Source of the DNA: Pseudanabaena biceps
GTDB lineage: Bacteria; Cyanobacteriota; Cyanobacteriia; Pseudanabaenales; Pseudanabaenaceae
Direction of reading: 5' to 3'
DNA length: 64,000 nt
Assembly: GCA_013361095.1 (NCBI GenBank)
Contig: JAATWA010000002.1
Coordinates: 62,001-126,000, forward strand
The first letter of the stretch is position 1. The number at the start of each line of letters is the position of its first letter. Below the pieces are notes generated by a model. The model ran no database searches and was not told where the DNA came from. It was given only the letters and a program-made list of their open reading frames with translations. Shown here one piece after another: positions 50,265 to 59,971 of the stretch. The position numbers and the translations under genes are program-made.

Positions 50265-50918
50265 ATGAAAAAGTTTTCTCTATTTAGCCCCTTATTTAGC
50301 CCATTACTAGCGGCGGCTTTGACCCTGAGTACCCCTGCGATCGCCTTTGCCCATGTGGGACATGGCGATGAATTTCAGGCAACGGGTGGCATTCAGAAAG
50401 TAAAGATGAATGCTACTACCGATAAGCAATTGGGTATTGAAGTTAATGCGATCGCTCCTGAAAAGGGTGGCGGGAAAGCGGTGCTGATTCCTGTGACGGC
50501 GTTAGTGGATGCCGATGGCAAGCAATTAGTATTTGTGCAGTATCAAAATTTCTATGAGCCAGTACCTGTTAAAACTGGCTCCACTAAGGGCGATTTAATT
50601 GAGATTACCGATGGTTTATCAGTTGGTGAAAAGCTGGTCACTCAAGGCAGTCTCACCCTCTATGCCGAATCTCGCAAAACTAAGCCTACCAATACTGCTG
50701 CTAGTCCATCGGCAACTCCTTTTACAAAAACCGATGATCCTACAACTAACACGTCTGCAAACAATGATCCTGCGAATAATACGACTGCAAGCAACAGCAC
50801 GGAAGGTGAATTTCCGATCATGCAAACATCGATTGTTGGTGGGGGTGCATTATTAGTTGCCGCAGGCGTGCTTGTTTTTGCAGCCACTCGTGGCAAGGGC
50901 AAGAAGGGAGACTCTTAA
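50265..50918 (+). CDS. Short RND adaptor-like protein with C-terminal membrane anchor
   Basis: A 217-residue protein with a signal peptide (cleavage near IAFA|HVGHGDE; the His-rich HVGHGD may bind metal). The rest to residue ~140 matches only the C-terminal barrel/membrane-proximal part of RND membrane-fusion proteins (AVLIPVTALVDADGKQLVFV..YQNFYEPVPVKTGS...IEITDGLSVGEKLVTQGSL). The lipoyl and hairpin domains are missing. A Thr/Asn/Pro-rich linker and one transmembrane helix (about 186-209) follow. It lies 5 bp before the pump gene. A shortened adaptor of this kind is unusual; it may work with a TolC such as that at 62208 or as a metal-delivery protein. Confidence 0.75.
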   Translation: MKKFSLFSPLFSPLLAAALTLSTPAIAFAHVGHGDEFQATGGIQKVKMNATTDKQLGIEVNAIAPEKGGGKAVLIPVTALVDADGKQLVFVQYQNFYEPVPVKTGSTKGDLIEITDGLSVGEKLVTQGSLTLYAESRKTKPTNTAASPSATPFTKTDDPTTNTSANNDPANNTTASNSTEGEFPIMQTSIVGGGALLVAAGVLVFAATRGKGKKGDS

Positions 50919-50923
50919 TCTAG

Positions 50924-53900
50924 ATGTTTAATTCTCTGCTCAATCAAACCCTCAAAAACTCGATCGCACAGCGTTGGCTGATTGTCGTCTGTGCAATTTT
51001 AGTAACGGTGTGGGGCGTTTTCACGGTGACACAAATGCCTTTGGATGTGTTTCCTGAATTTGCACCGCCTCAAGTTGATATTCACACTGAAGCAACGGGA
51101 CTCGCCCCTGAAGAAGTGGAATCCCAAATCACAATTCCCATCGAGAGCGCGGTTAATGGCTTGCCAGGGGTGACGATTGTGCGATCGTCCTCCAAGGTGG
51201 GGCTGTCGATGGTGAATGTGGTATTCGATCAGGATGCTGACATTTACAAAGCGCGGCAATCGGTGACAGAGCGTTTGCAACAGGTCACTAACCAACTGCC
51301 TGAAAATGTGCATCCGCCTGAAATTTCGCCCCTCGCTTCGCCGCTAGGTACGATTTTACAATATGCCTTTACGGTCAATGGTCAAGGCAAAACCTCATTA
51401 ATGGATTTGCGCCGTCTTGTTGATAGCACGCTCAAAAATCAGATCCTGTCAGTAGCAGGGGTGACGCAGGTAACGGTCTATGGCGGTGATGAGCGTCAAG
51501 AACAGGTACTAGTCGATCCTGCGAAACTGCGATCGCTAAATGTATCCCTCACCGAAGTAACCGAAGCCGCTAAGGGTGCAAACTCTAGCGCTCCTGCGGG
51601 TTTCCTGATTGGTGGTGGTCAAGAGGTGCTAGTCAGAGGGATTGGTAAAGTCAATTCCATTCGAGATCTGCAACAGTCGGTGGTGAAGGTCAATGATGGT
51701 AAGCCGATCCTGTTGCGCGATGTTGCCCAAGTTAAGACTGGTGCTGCCTTGAAGCGTGGCGATGGCAGTTTTAATGGTCAACCTGCGATCGTGATGATGA
51801 TCAATAAGCAGCCCGAAATCGACACGCCCACGGTGACGCGATCAGTAGAATCAGTAATGGCATCTTTACAGAAGACTTTTCCTGCGGATGTCCAGTTAGC
51901 GCGAACCTTCCGTCAATCAAATTTTATTGATGCAGCAATTAAGAATGTAAGCGGCTCGTTAATGGAAGGGATTATCATCGTGTCGGTGATTATGCTGCTG
52001 TTTTTGATGAATTGGCGCACGGCGGTCATTACCCTGAGCGCGATTCCTCTATCTTTGCTGATTGGATTGATGATCATGAAAGCCTTTGGTTTAGGCATCA
52101 ATACCATGACCTTGGGCGGATTAGTCGTAGCGATCGGCTCCGTTGTCGATGACTCAATCGTGGATATGGAAAACTGCTATCGGGGAATGCGAACGAACCA
52201 AGCACAGGGCAACCCTAAGCATCCCTTCCAAGTTGTCTATGACACATCGGTAGAAGTCCGTTTAGCGGTGATTTTTTCTACCGTAATTATCGTGGTGGTG
52301 TTTGCGCCCATTTTTAGCCTTACGGGTGTCGAAGGACGCATTTTTGCACCGATGGGATTGGCTTATCTGATCTCGATCGCTGCCTCTACCCTAGTCGCCA
52401 TGACTCTTTCCCCTGCCCTCTGTGCGATTTTATTAGCAGATCAAACGCTGCCCCAAGAAGGTACTTTTGTTTCCCGTTTAGCCGAAAGGCTCTATCGCCC
52501 TTTGTTGAATATTTCCATTCGCACACCACAAATCATCCTTGGTGTAGCTCTCGCAGCGTTAGTTGCGGCTGTGGCGATCGTACCTTCCCTTGGTCGCGTA
52601 TTTTTGCCAGAGTTCCAAGAAAAATCAATGGTTAACTCGATGGTTCTCTTCCCTGGGGTGTCCCTCGACATGACCAATCGAGCAGGGATGGCGCTCTATA
52701 CTTCCCTCAAGGGCAATCCCCTATTTGATTGGGTGCAGGTGCGATCGGGTCGCGCTCCTGGAGATGCCGATGGTGCGGGTGTGAGCATGGCTCATGTGGA
52801 TGTCGAACTCAGTGACGCGGCGTTAAAAAATCGTGAGGAAAGCATTAAACAATTGCGCGAAGCTTTTACCAATTTGCCAGGGGTTGCTCCTAATATCGGT
52901 GGTTTTATTTCGCACCGTATGGATGAAGTGCTGTCGGGTGTTAGAAGTGCGATCGCGGTCAAAATCTTTGGTTCTGACTTGGTTGAACTTCGCAAAATTG
53001 GCGAACAAGTACGAGATGTAATTCAACCAATTAATGGGCTTGTCGATTTACAGCTAGAGCCACAGCTACCAATTCGCCAAGTTCAAATTGAATACGATCG
53101 CACGGCAGCAGCTACCTACGGCTTGACGATGGCGCAGGTGTCAGAGGTGGTAGAAACGGCTCTCAATGGTCGTGTGGTATCACAACTTGCTCAAAATCAG
53201 CAATTAATTGATGTCACCGTTTCCCTTGCTGACAATGCTCGTAATAACTTAGATGCAATTCGGGCGATTCCCTTGACTGCCCCCACTGGTCAAACTATCT
53301 CTCTCGGAGACGTAGCGAAAGTGGAATACGGTATGGGCGCAAATGTGGTCAACCGTGAAAATGTTTCTCGCTTAATCGTAGTTTCGGCAAACGTGGCGAA
53401 TCGTGATTTGGGTAGTGTTGTCGGTGATATCCAAGCCCAGATTCAGCAAAAAGTGCAACTGCCTAATGGTTATTTTATCCAGTACGGCGGACAGTTTGAA
53501 TCTGAGCAACGAGCCACCAATAACCTATTTTGGTATAGCATCTTAGCAGCAGTATTGATTGCGGTATTGATGTTCTTCTCTGTAAAGTCCCTTCCTGCGA
53601 CGATCGCGATCATGGTTAACTTGCCCCTAGCTCTAGTTGGTGGCATCGTCTCGATTTCCATTACCAGTAAAGTCATCTCCATCGCCTCGCTGATTGGATT
53701 CATTACCCTCTTCGGTGTGGCAGTTCGTAATGGTTTATTGTTAGTGGATAACTACAACAATAAGTTTCTCGAAGGTATGTCGATCAAAGAAGCAATCTTT
53801 AAAGGATCCCTAGAGAGAATTAATGCCATCCTTATGACCGCACTTACTTCGGCGCTAGGGATGTTGCCTCTAGCCATCTCTGGCAGTTCGGGCAATGAGA

Positions 53901-54079
53901 TTCTCCAACCTTTAGCGATCGTGGTTTTGGGTGGTTTATTTACTTCCACTGCCTTGACCCTGCTGGTGATTCCTGCCATCTATGCCAAGTTTGGCAAGTT
54001 CATGATCCCTAAACAGAAAATTACCAAGCTTGAGGAAGAAATTGAGGTGGAGGAACGTTCTCAGGTATTAGTTAAATGA
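50924..54079 (+). CDS. Heavy-metal RND efflux pump, CusA/CzcA-like
   Basis: A 1051-residue protein with a first membrane helix (WLIVVCAILVTVWGVFTV), large periplasmic loops and 12 predicted transmembrane helices. The signature of heavy-metal RND pumps is seen as AIGSVVDDSIVDMENCYRG. The other copy carries GFITLFGVAVRNGLLLVDNYN. Metals exported by the family are Cu, Ag, Co, Zn, Cd and Ni; the signature alone does not fix the metal. Translated with the short adaptor. With rppAB nearby, a nickel/cobalt or copper response is plausible. Full length with normal features. Confidence 0.93.
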   Translation: MFNSLLNQTLKNSIAQRWLIVVCAILVTVWGVFTVTQMPLDVFPEFAPPQVDIHTEATGLAPEEVESQITIPIESAVNGLPGVTIVRSSSKVGLSMVNVVFDQDADIYKARQSVTERLQQVTNQLPENVHPPEISPLASPLGTILQYAFTVNGQGKTSLMDLRRLVDSTLKNQILSVAGVTQVTVYGGDERQEQVLVDPAKLRSLNVSLTEVTEAAKGANSSAPAGFLIGGGQEVLVRGIGKVNSIRDLQQSVVKVNDGKPILLRDVAQVKTGAALKRGDGSFNGQPAIVMMINKQPEIDTPTVTRSVESVMASLQKTFPADVQLARTFRQSNFIDAAIKNVSGSLMEGIIIVSVIMLLFLMNWRTAVITLSAIPLSLLIGLMIMKAFGLGINTMTLGGLVVAIGSVVDDSIVDMENCYRGMRTNQAQGNPKHPFQVVYDTSVEVRLAVIFSTVIIVVVFAPIFSLTGVEGRIFAPMGLAYLISIAASTLVAMTLSPALCAILLADQTLPQEGTFVSRLAERLYRPLLNISIRTPQIILGVALAALVAAVAIVPSLGRVFLPEFQEKSMVNSMVLFPGVSLDMTNRAGMALYTSLKGNPLFDWVQVRSGRAPGDADGAGVSMAHVDVELSDAALKNREESIKQLREAFTNLPGVAPNIGGFISHRMDEVLSGVRSAIAVKIFGSDLVELRKIGEQVRDVIQPINGLVDLQLEPQLPIRQVQIEYDRTAAATYGLTMAQVSEVVETALNGRVVSQLAQNQQLIDVTVSLADNARNNLDAIRAIPLTAPTGQTISLGDVAKVEYGMGANVVNRENVSRLIVVSANVANRDLGSVVGDIQAQIQQKVQLPNGYFIQYGGQFESEQRATNNLFWYSILAAVLIAVLMFFSVKSLPATIAIMVNLPLALVGGIVSISITSKVISIASLIGFITLFGVAVRNGLLLVDNYNNKFLEGMSIKEAIFKGSLERINAILMTALTSALGMLPLAISGSSGNEILQPLAIVVLGGLFTSTALTLLVIPAIYAKFGKFMIPKQKITKLEEEIEVEERSQVLVK

Positions 54080-54140
54080 CTAGTTTGAGACGCAACCCTC
54101 ACACATCAGTTATCCGTCATATCTTGAGTTACTAATGATC

Positions 54141-54210
54141 CCCCCAGCCCGCCTTAAAAAAGGGGAAGAAGAAAATTCTCCCCCTTTTTTAAGGCGGATT
54201 GAGGGGGAGC
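54141..54210. repeat. Hairpin repeat (G/C-run palindromic element)
   Basis: CGCCTTAAAAAAGGGG (54150-54165) is the exact reverse complement of 54181-54196, with CCCCC/GGGGG runs at the outer ends. It belongs to a type of small inverted-repeat element common in cyanobacterial intergenic regions. It can form a strong stem-loop and probably ends transcription of the pump operon. Confidence 0.8.
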
Positions 54211-54251
54211 TACACCTTGAAACGCAGACAAGTAATTTAAAGATTATCTCT

Positions 54252-55043
54252 ATGTTCTTCTATCGTTCTAAACAAAAACATAATCAAAATAGAGAAAATA
54301 AGGTATATAGCAATAAGCAAAAGATTTGGGATATCGCTTCAATTCTCAGCCTATTTGCCTTAGTCTGGTTTATCCAAAATGCCCAGAATATCCTCAGAAA
54401 CACTAAATATCTGCAAGTTTCTCAAGATGTACCGCCACTGGTCATGCTCAATGGTGATCCCCATATTCGCGCTTTGATGAGAACTATTTCCGCAAGCGAG
54501 TCTAGTGGCAAAAACTCCTATGCACTTTTATACGGTGGCGATCATGTCCATGATTTGAGTCAACACCCTGATCAATGTGTGCCGATCAAAACTCAAGTGA
54601 ATAAAGGGAAATGTTCGACAGCATCAGGGCGATATCAATTTCTAACCTCCACTTGGCAAGAAAAAGCTTCTCAATATCATCCTAATCCCAATGAAACTGC
54701 TGATGGCGTGATTTATAGCTTTGAGCCTGAATATCAAGATATTGTTGTCTATCGCTGGCTGAAAGATCATCATCAATGGAATGCCGACATCGTAACTTTG
54801 CTTAAAGAAGATCGGGTTGAAGATGCCTTGGTTGAGTTGTCTGGTGTTTGGACTAGTCTAGGCGGTGGGATTGAGGATAATTTGGTGACACCTTTTTTAC
54901 CTAAGCTTTATCGTCAATTTTTAGTTGAAGAACTTGCCTCTACAGATAAAACTACAGATAAAGTAAGTGGTTCTCAAATGATTAACAGTATGCAGATTAG
55001 TAAAAATGCCACAGGCTCCTTCCCCATTACGATGTCTCAATAA
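54252..55043 (+). CDS. Membrane-anchored muramidase-like protein (lysozyme/GH104 type)
   Basis: From ATG 54252 (an earlier in-frame ATG at 54135 would read through the hairpin repeat and is unlikely): a basic N-terminus, one transmembrane helix (about 27-42) and an extracytoplasmic lysozyme-like domain. The catalytic Glu is probably residue 83 in TISASESSGKNSYALLYGG, followed by GRYQFLTSTWQEKASQY and YRWLKDHHQWNADI. Similar to phage lambda R-type endolysin domains, which act on peptidoglycan. It may remodel wall for envelope complexes. It lies downstream of the RND pump; no functional link is known. Confidence 0.82.
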   Translation: MFFYRSKQKHNQNRENKVYSNKQKIWDIASILSLFALVWFIQNAQNILRNTKYLQVSQDVPPLVMLNGDPHIRALMRTISASESSGKNSYALLYGGDHVHDLSQHPDQCVPIKTQVNKGKCSTASGRYQFLTSTWQEKASQYHPNPNETADGVIYSFEPEYQDIVVYRWLKDHHQWNADIVTLLKEDRVEDALVELSGVWTSLGGGIEDNLVTPFLPKLYRQFLVEELASTDKTTDKVSGSQMINSMQISKNATGSFPITMSQ

Positions 55044-55189
55044 TTCAACTTTCGCGAGACTCTACATTGCTCAGACCATCAGCCTATGCTGCGACTTATC
55101 AATTATTAAGCGTTTTAGGTTCTAGAATTGCTTGCAGTGTATCAACATGGATTGGAGCAAGACAGATATTTTTTCTGGATGCAATTTCT

Positions 55190-55300
55190 GGCGTTGCTGA
55201 TTTAGGTATAAAATATGTAAATTTCAAAAATTAGTGATCAGACTAAATCTGATTTCTAATGTTTAAAAAGCTGTAGATTCATACCTAAGTCAGCAATGCC
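55190..55300. repeat. 111-bp element with 20-bp inverted ends
   Basis: GGCGTTGCTGATTTAGGTAT (55190-55209) pairs with ATACCTAAGTCAGCAATGCC (55281-55300), 18 of 20 matching. The ends look like those of IS4-type elements in cyanobacteria, and the inside has no gene, so it is a MITE or an internally deleted insertion sequence. Confidence 0.65.
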
Positions 55301-55397
55301 AAAAACTCTTTCGTTTTCTAAAAAATCAGAAAATCATATCAATGCTATTTTCTTTTTTGCTTACATTACAACTCATCCTTACCTTTCTAACACTACC
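55301..55397 (+). mobile_element. IS1 3'-end remnant
   Basis: Similar over its length to 28155-28252 (the right end of the intact IS1). Shared words include CTAAAAAA(A)T.AGAAAATCATAT, ACAACTCATCCTTAC and the terminal ACTACC. Many substitutions; the rest of the element is gone. It directly adjoins the 111-bp inverted-repeat element. Confidence 0.75.
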
Positions 55398-55534
55398 GTA
55401 TACTTTATCTAATCCCCTAAGATTCCCCAATTCTGAGGGACAGAGCAAAAATCTGAAAAAGGGACGTAGCAATAGTAGATTAAAAAACTTAGATCTTCCA
55501 TTTCACCTTGTTAGAAGCATTCATAACGAACCTT

Positions 55535-56890
55535 CTAGTTACTACTATTTTGGAATACTAAAAATCTAAGACTAATAAAAATCAAGGCTCCCAAAATTTG
55601 TAAAGACGCAATAGGGATACCATATTTAGCGAATTTACTAAAAGAAATTGGTTTGCCATGAATTTCAGAAATTCCTGCGCCAACGATATTTGCAGAGGCT
55701 CCTACAATAGTTGCGTTACCACCTAAAGTTGCCCCAAACATCATGGCGTAGAAAAGCGGTAAAACCTCAGCGGGAAGTTGTCTGTCAAAGCCTGGAATCA
55801 GAATCAAGGATGGCGCTAGATCGACATTTACAAGATATTCCTTCATCATCGGAACCATTGCGACCACAAGGGGAATATTTGGAATAACAGTAGAAATTAG
55901 AGCTACGGATATCAAAACAACTATTGTTCCCAGCGCAATATTTGTTCCTAATGCTGATGCCAATAAATTAGAAGCTTGAGTAATTAAACCTGTTTCTTGT
56001 AATCCTCCAATCAAAACGAAAGTTGACATAAAAAACAGCAAGGTACTCCAATCGACATCTTTTAAAACCTTGTTAATGGGATCAATACCGTTATGGTGAG
56101 AAAGAAATAGCGATAAACCTGCACCCATTAGGGCAACTGCCCCAGGGGAGATTGGCGATGGCAAGGATTCGCCGATCACGAATAAGACTAAAACAAATAC
56201 AGAAATTACGCCGCCGATAATTAACGTCCTAGGATGATTAATCATAGGTATTTCAATCTGATCGCTAATTTCTATATTCTTTCGCCAGATTGTGCCAAAC
56301 AAAAATGGCAAAGTACATACAATTATGGCAATAGAGATAAATCCGCCAAAACTTAATCGGGTAAGGTAGTCAGCAAAACTAAGATTGATACCATTGCCGA
56401 CAATAAATGTTGCAGGATCACCCACCAGTGTTAAGAGTCCTGCACTATTCGATACCATTACCATCAAAATTATTAATGGAACAAAATTTACGCCTATAAT
56501 TTTTGCCAAGGGTGGAATCATCGGAGCCAAAAGCATTACGGTTGTGGCATTCGGGAGTACTGCACATACAAGCGAGGTAATCCCCACGATCGCTAGTAGT
56601 AGCCGACTACCTTTACCTTTAGCAAGCAGCACCATCTGCACAGCTAAGTAATCAAATACTTTTGTCGGCTCAAATGCTCGCACCATAACCATTACGCCAA
56701 ATAGCAAACTGATAGTGGCATAACTTTTACTGATATATCTTGTTGCTTCTTCTAAGCTTAAGATTCTTGCGGCGACTAGTAATAGTGCTCCCAAAAAAGC
56801 GGCGATAGTTAAATGTACTCTCTCGGTAACAATTAGAATAATTACTACTACAAAGGTCACTCCTGTAAAAATAGCTTGCCAATTTTCCAT
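55535..56890 (-). CDS. SLC13/ArsB-NhaD-type anion permease
   Basis: A 451-residue transporter of the ion-transporter superfamily, with about 11 transmembrane segments. Conserved stretches are TERVHLTIAAFLGALLL at the N-terminus, VLPNATTVMLLAPMIPPLAK, VGDPATFIVGNGINLSF and, in the second half, IPNIPLVVAMVPMMKEYLVN and ATLGGNATIVGASANIVGAGISE. The duplicated (N)xT motif halves match the ArsB/NhaD/citrate-permease fold. Substrate could be arsenite, Na+/H+ exchange or a carboxylate/sulfate; it cannot be told. Stands alone, convergent with the relics at 55301. Confidence 0.85.
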   Translation of the reverse strand: MENWQAIFTGVTFVVVIILIVTERVHLTIAAFLGALLLVAARILSLEEATRYISKSYATISLLFGVMVMVRAFEPTKVFDYLAVQMVLLAKGKGSRLLLAIVGITSLVCAVLPNATTVMLLAPMIPPLAKIIGVNFVPLIILMVMVSNSAGLLTLVGDPATFIVGNGINLSFADYLTRLSFGGFISIAIIVCTLPFLFGTIWRKNIEISDQIEIPMINHPRTLIIGGVISVFVLVLFVIGESLPSPISPGAVALMGAGLSLFLSHHNGIDPINKVLKDVDWSTLLFFMSTFVLIGGLQETGLITQASNLLASALGTNIALGTIVVLISVALISTVIPNIPLVVAMVPMMKEYLVNVDLAPSLILIPGFDRQLPAEVLPLFYAMMFGATLGGNATIVGASANIVGAGISEIHGKPISFSKFAKYGIPIASLQILGALIFISLRFLVFQNSSN

Positions 56891-57181
56891 GAGTAATAGT
56901 TTTGATTAGTGGTGTTTAATTGAATTGAAGTAGAACTTAGCCTTGACAGCAATGTAATTGAGATTACACACTTTGACAAGAAGGCAGTCTAGCTTAACAA
57001 ATAAAAAACAAGAAAAGATGTGATTTTCCTGAGTATGTGTAATACCAGTAGACGACCTAGCTAGAAACAGAATGGATTATGTTGATATTAGTTTTGGTTG
57101 GAACAAAACGTCCTTGACATTTATTAGGACTTACGCAAAGGAAAAACGGGTTAAAAAGGAAGAAAGAATAGAGCAAAAGCA

Positions 57182-57442
57182 ATGGCAGAAAAGTTTACCG
57201 CCCTAGACTATTGTCAGTAACTTCTAAGTAGTCAGATCAACTACACAATCACCAACTTAGCAAAACATTTAGAAGGATACAGTCATGACCAGATCAACCG
57301 ATACCTAAAAGCGGACAAACTAGCGCCGAGACTGCTTTGGTAAAATGCAAAATCAACGATTGTGTCAGACAAAGCTAAGTATATGTACGTGCTATTTGAC
57401 AACATAGTTAGGAATTACTCAAGAACCATAGAAATGGAAGGA
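57182..57442 (+). pseudogene. IS701-family transposase remnant
   Basis: ATG GCA GAA ... reads MAEKFTALDYCQ, then an in-frame stop (TAA), then LLSSQINYTITNLAKHLEGY and SHDQINRYLKADKLAPRLLW; after a shift, SDKAKYMYVLFDNIVRNYS follows. This is the normal start of cyanobacterial IS701 transposases up to the first catalytic Asp (VLFD). Everything after about 57442 is missing. GGACTTACGCAAAG at 57127-57140 may be the left end of the element. Confidence 0.75.
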
Positions 57443-57533
57443 TGACTAAGTTGAGAGCGCAAATAATCAGCCCAAAGCCCAGATTTAAGTTTGTAGATAG
57501 TGCTACCAGATTGAAAAGCTAAACGTTAAAAAG

Positions 57534-57748
57534 CGTGTTTGAGAAGTTTTGGGCATATTTAGACCTAGATATAAATCGTATTTTGTTAATGTTTTTGTCC
57601 TTTTTATTGCGCCAGTACATGGCTAAAAATTGAACATTTAGCCATGTGGTGATGCCTGAGTTTGTCCATCCAAGCCCGAAAACGAATAAGATTATAATTT
57701 ATTATGACTTTTACCTAAAATTAAATAAGTAAAAACTTCTCAAACACG
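57534..57748. repeat. 215-bp element with 17-bp perfect inverted ends
   Basis: CGTGTTTGAGAAGTTTT (57534-57550) is the exact reverse complement of 57732-57748. The inside is AT-rich without an open frame. It is probably a MITE or the ends of a deleted insertion sequence. It sits next to the 3' end of mscS. Confidence 0.7.
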
Positions 57749-57759
57749 TTTTAATTGAT

Positions 57760-59070
57760 TTAATCGTTATGATTTAAATTTGTATTCTTCAATGCAGCTT
57801 GCCATTGTTCTGTCTGATGAGGTATCAACATTCTTACATCAGGGTTAGGCAGTCCAATTTCAGCAGCTTTCAGCGCAGAAACGATCGCCTGTCTAACTTG
57901 AGAAGTAGTGGCTACAAAGTCCGATCGTCGCGAGTCTGTCCAGAACCGAGCTTCAACGACAATATCGTCTTGTCCCAAGTCCTGAACGCGGATAGAAGCA
58001 ATGGGTTCTGTAAGCACACCATCCGTTGCCTGAACTGCTTCTCGAACAACGGCGATCGCAGTTCGCAGATCGCTATCGTAGCCAATGAATAGAGTCACAC
58101 TGCCCCGACGAATAGATGCGGCTGTATTGTTGATGATACGAGAGGTAAACAATTCGGCATTAGGCACCAGCACCACTCGACCATCATAGGTGCGGAGTTG
58201 CGTCGCCCTTAACTCAATCCGCTCGACATTACCTTCTGTCTCCCCCACAATAATTTGGTCGCCCAACTCAAACGGGCGCAACACCAAAATCAAGATGCCG
58301 CTAATGAAATTAGAGAGAATGTCTTTGAGGGCAAAACCGAGTGCTAGACTAGTTAAACCTAAACCTGTAGCAGCGGTTTGCGGATCGAATCCAAATGCAT
58401 CAAGTGCTACGATAAATCCTAAGCACCAAACCGCATAGTAAGCAACTTGCTTGATCAGATTCTCAACAGTAAGGTCTTCTACAAAATGCCGAAAGACGAT
58501 CCGCATCAACCAGCGCACAAAGGTAGCGATCGCCCAAAATAATCCAATCACTAAAAAGGCAGCAAGGGCGCGGGGGATAATGACAATGGCAGATTCAATT
58601 AATCGTCCAAAAGCAGTTTCAATTGAGGCTTGGACTTCTGCCACAAATCGACCACTTGGAGAAAGTCGGCGTTTACTCGCTCGCTTTAAGGTTGTGTCAA
58701 TCGCTTGCGACCATTGCGTTGCCAAGACATTCACTGTTGTCAGATTATCTTGAGCATCCGTCTCTGTCACTGTTACCACTGGAACACCTGCGATCGTAAT
58801 CACGAGATCGCTTACATTCGCATTTGTTGGCTCAATTCGAGGTGTTGCAATTGCATCTGGATTTTCTAACAAGCGATTTATCCGCCGCTCAATTTGTCGG
58901 GCACGTATCGTCGCATCTATTTCCCCGACGGACCCAACCCGAAATATGGCTCGTCCGTCCAGCCGCACCGTTTCCTTTTCTGACTGTGCGGCGGCTGAAG
59001 GAAGGAACAACAGGATCGCCAGCAAAGTTGCGATCGTTTTCAGCAAGAATCGTTTGAATGGAACTTTCAC
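57760..59070 (-). CDS. MscS-family mechanosensitive channel
   Basis: A 436-residue protein with an N-terminal signal (FLLKTIATLLAILLFLPSAAAQ), a periplasmic region and three or four transmembrane segments. The TM3/pore and beta domain are ALGFALKDILSNFISGILILVLRPFELGDQI..GETEGNVERIELRATQLRTYDGRVVLVPNAEL. The C-terminal alpha/beta vestibule follows (VREAVQATDGVL...ARFWTDSRRSDF). It releases solutes on hypo-osmotic shock. The extra periplasmic part makes it longer than E. coli MscS. Complete. Confidence 0.92.
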   Translation of the reverse strand: MKVPFKRFLLKTIATLLAILLFLPSAAAQSEKETVRLDGRAIFRVGSVGEIDATIRARQIERRINRLLENPDAIATPRIEPTNANVSDLVITIAGVPVVTVTETDAQDNLTTVNVLATQWSQAIDTTLKRASKRRLSPSGRFVAEVQASIETAFGRLIESAIVIIPRALAAFLVIGLFWAIATFVRWLMRIVFRHFVEDLTVENLIKQVAYYAVWCLGFIVALDAFGFDPQTAATGLGLTSLALGFALKDILSNFISGILILVLRPFELGDQIIVGETEGNVERIELRATQLRTYDGRVVLVPNAELFTSRIINNTAASIRRGSVTLFIGYDSDLRTAIAVVREAVQATDGVLTEPIASIRVQDLGQDDIVVEARFWTDSRRSDFVATTSQVRQAIVSALKAAEIGLPNPDVRMLIPHQTEQWQAALKNTNLNHND

Positions 59071-59971
59071 TATAATAATTTTTGACTACACTAATAGACC
59101 TGCCCAGAATATAAATTGACCGCATGAATTAGACTCCACAAGACATTTAAGCTTTTTACCTCAATTTAGAAACTACATATTTTTTCTCGATCAAATTGAT
59201 AACTATTAGCTTTACTGACTCAAAGTCGTTGACTATACATTGTAATTGATAGATTGTGATCGAGTGTAACCCCAGTCTGAGCAATGCTCAAATTTTCGAC
59301 GGGTCTAATGAGAGCAAATTTAATTACCTAGGGATCTGTTAATTGTATACTTTACTGAAAATTAAATAATTAAACTCTCATAGAATCCCCAAAATTATAA
59401 TGCGGTCTAACTACCAGTCATGCAGGAAGTTTTAGCATAACTGCTTTATATGAGGTGACTATTTTTGAGGAGTAGATAATTCACCAACTATTCTTCCATA
59501 GCGATCACGCCATGAAACATTTCCATGCCACAGCTAAACTGAAACATCCTCACAGTCTCCAGCGTAAATTCTACAGGTGTAGTTTGATTGAGAACTATGT
59601 TTTGAGCAACATGGAAATCAGGGAAAAGGACTTTTTCTAAGCAACTACTGGGATCGCATCGGGAATTATGCCAAAAATTGCAGCTAGAACTATGACAACA
59701 AGGTCAAGGTAATGTTCTTTATTCTTAACTGTTTGGATAAATTTATGCATAAATTAGTTTTGTATGTAGCAGTTTCATGATATTTCACTACAACAATATA
59801 GAACTGAGCAAAAATCTTTTATAGTATGCCAGAGTGATGATGAAAATCAGATGAAATCTAAGTACTAAAATTAGAAATCTGTCAGAGGCAATAGGGGCAG
59901 GTGATTTGGCTATATTTAGACTAGTATAGTTCTATTTCTAACTACATCTAATTACAAGAGAGATTATCTAA
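59071..59971. other. Gene-poor region containing a cupredoxin relic
   Basis: The only coding trace is the cupredoxin-like fragment at 59488-59661 (listed separately). Nothing else supportable is seen in 59071-59487 or 59662-59971, apart from the likely promoter of the small gene at 59972. Confidence 0.55.
59488..59661 (-). pseudogene. Cupredoxin gene relic, copy of the gene at 63751
   Basis: On the minus strand it reads RCDPSSCLEKVLFPDFHVAQ, then NIVLNQTTPVEFTLETV, then RMFQFSCGMEMFHGVIAMEE-stop, nearly the same as the last ~58 residues of the cupredoxin at the window end. The 5' part is absent: upstream sequence does not continue the domain. Substitutions at conserved positions (GMGM became GMEM) indicate decay. 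Confidence 0.8.

Larger units (their letters stand above)
56891..57759. other. Gene-poor region with transposon relics
   Basis: Holds an IS701-type transposase remnant (57182-57442) and an element with 17-bp inverted repeats (57534-57748), listed separately. The remainder, 56891-57125, shows no gene. Confidence 0.6.

Noticed and set aside
54135..54251. N-terminal extension of the muramidase gene
   Set aside because: The extra 39 codons read through a hairpin repeat and give a low-quality peptide; the start at 54252 precedes the membrane segment.
55342..55569. Open frame of 75 codons
   Set aside because: It starts in the decayed IS1 end and overlaps the permease 3' end; no protein-like features.
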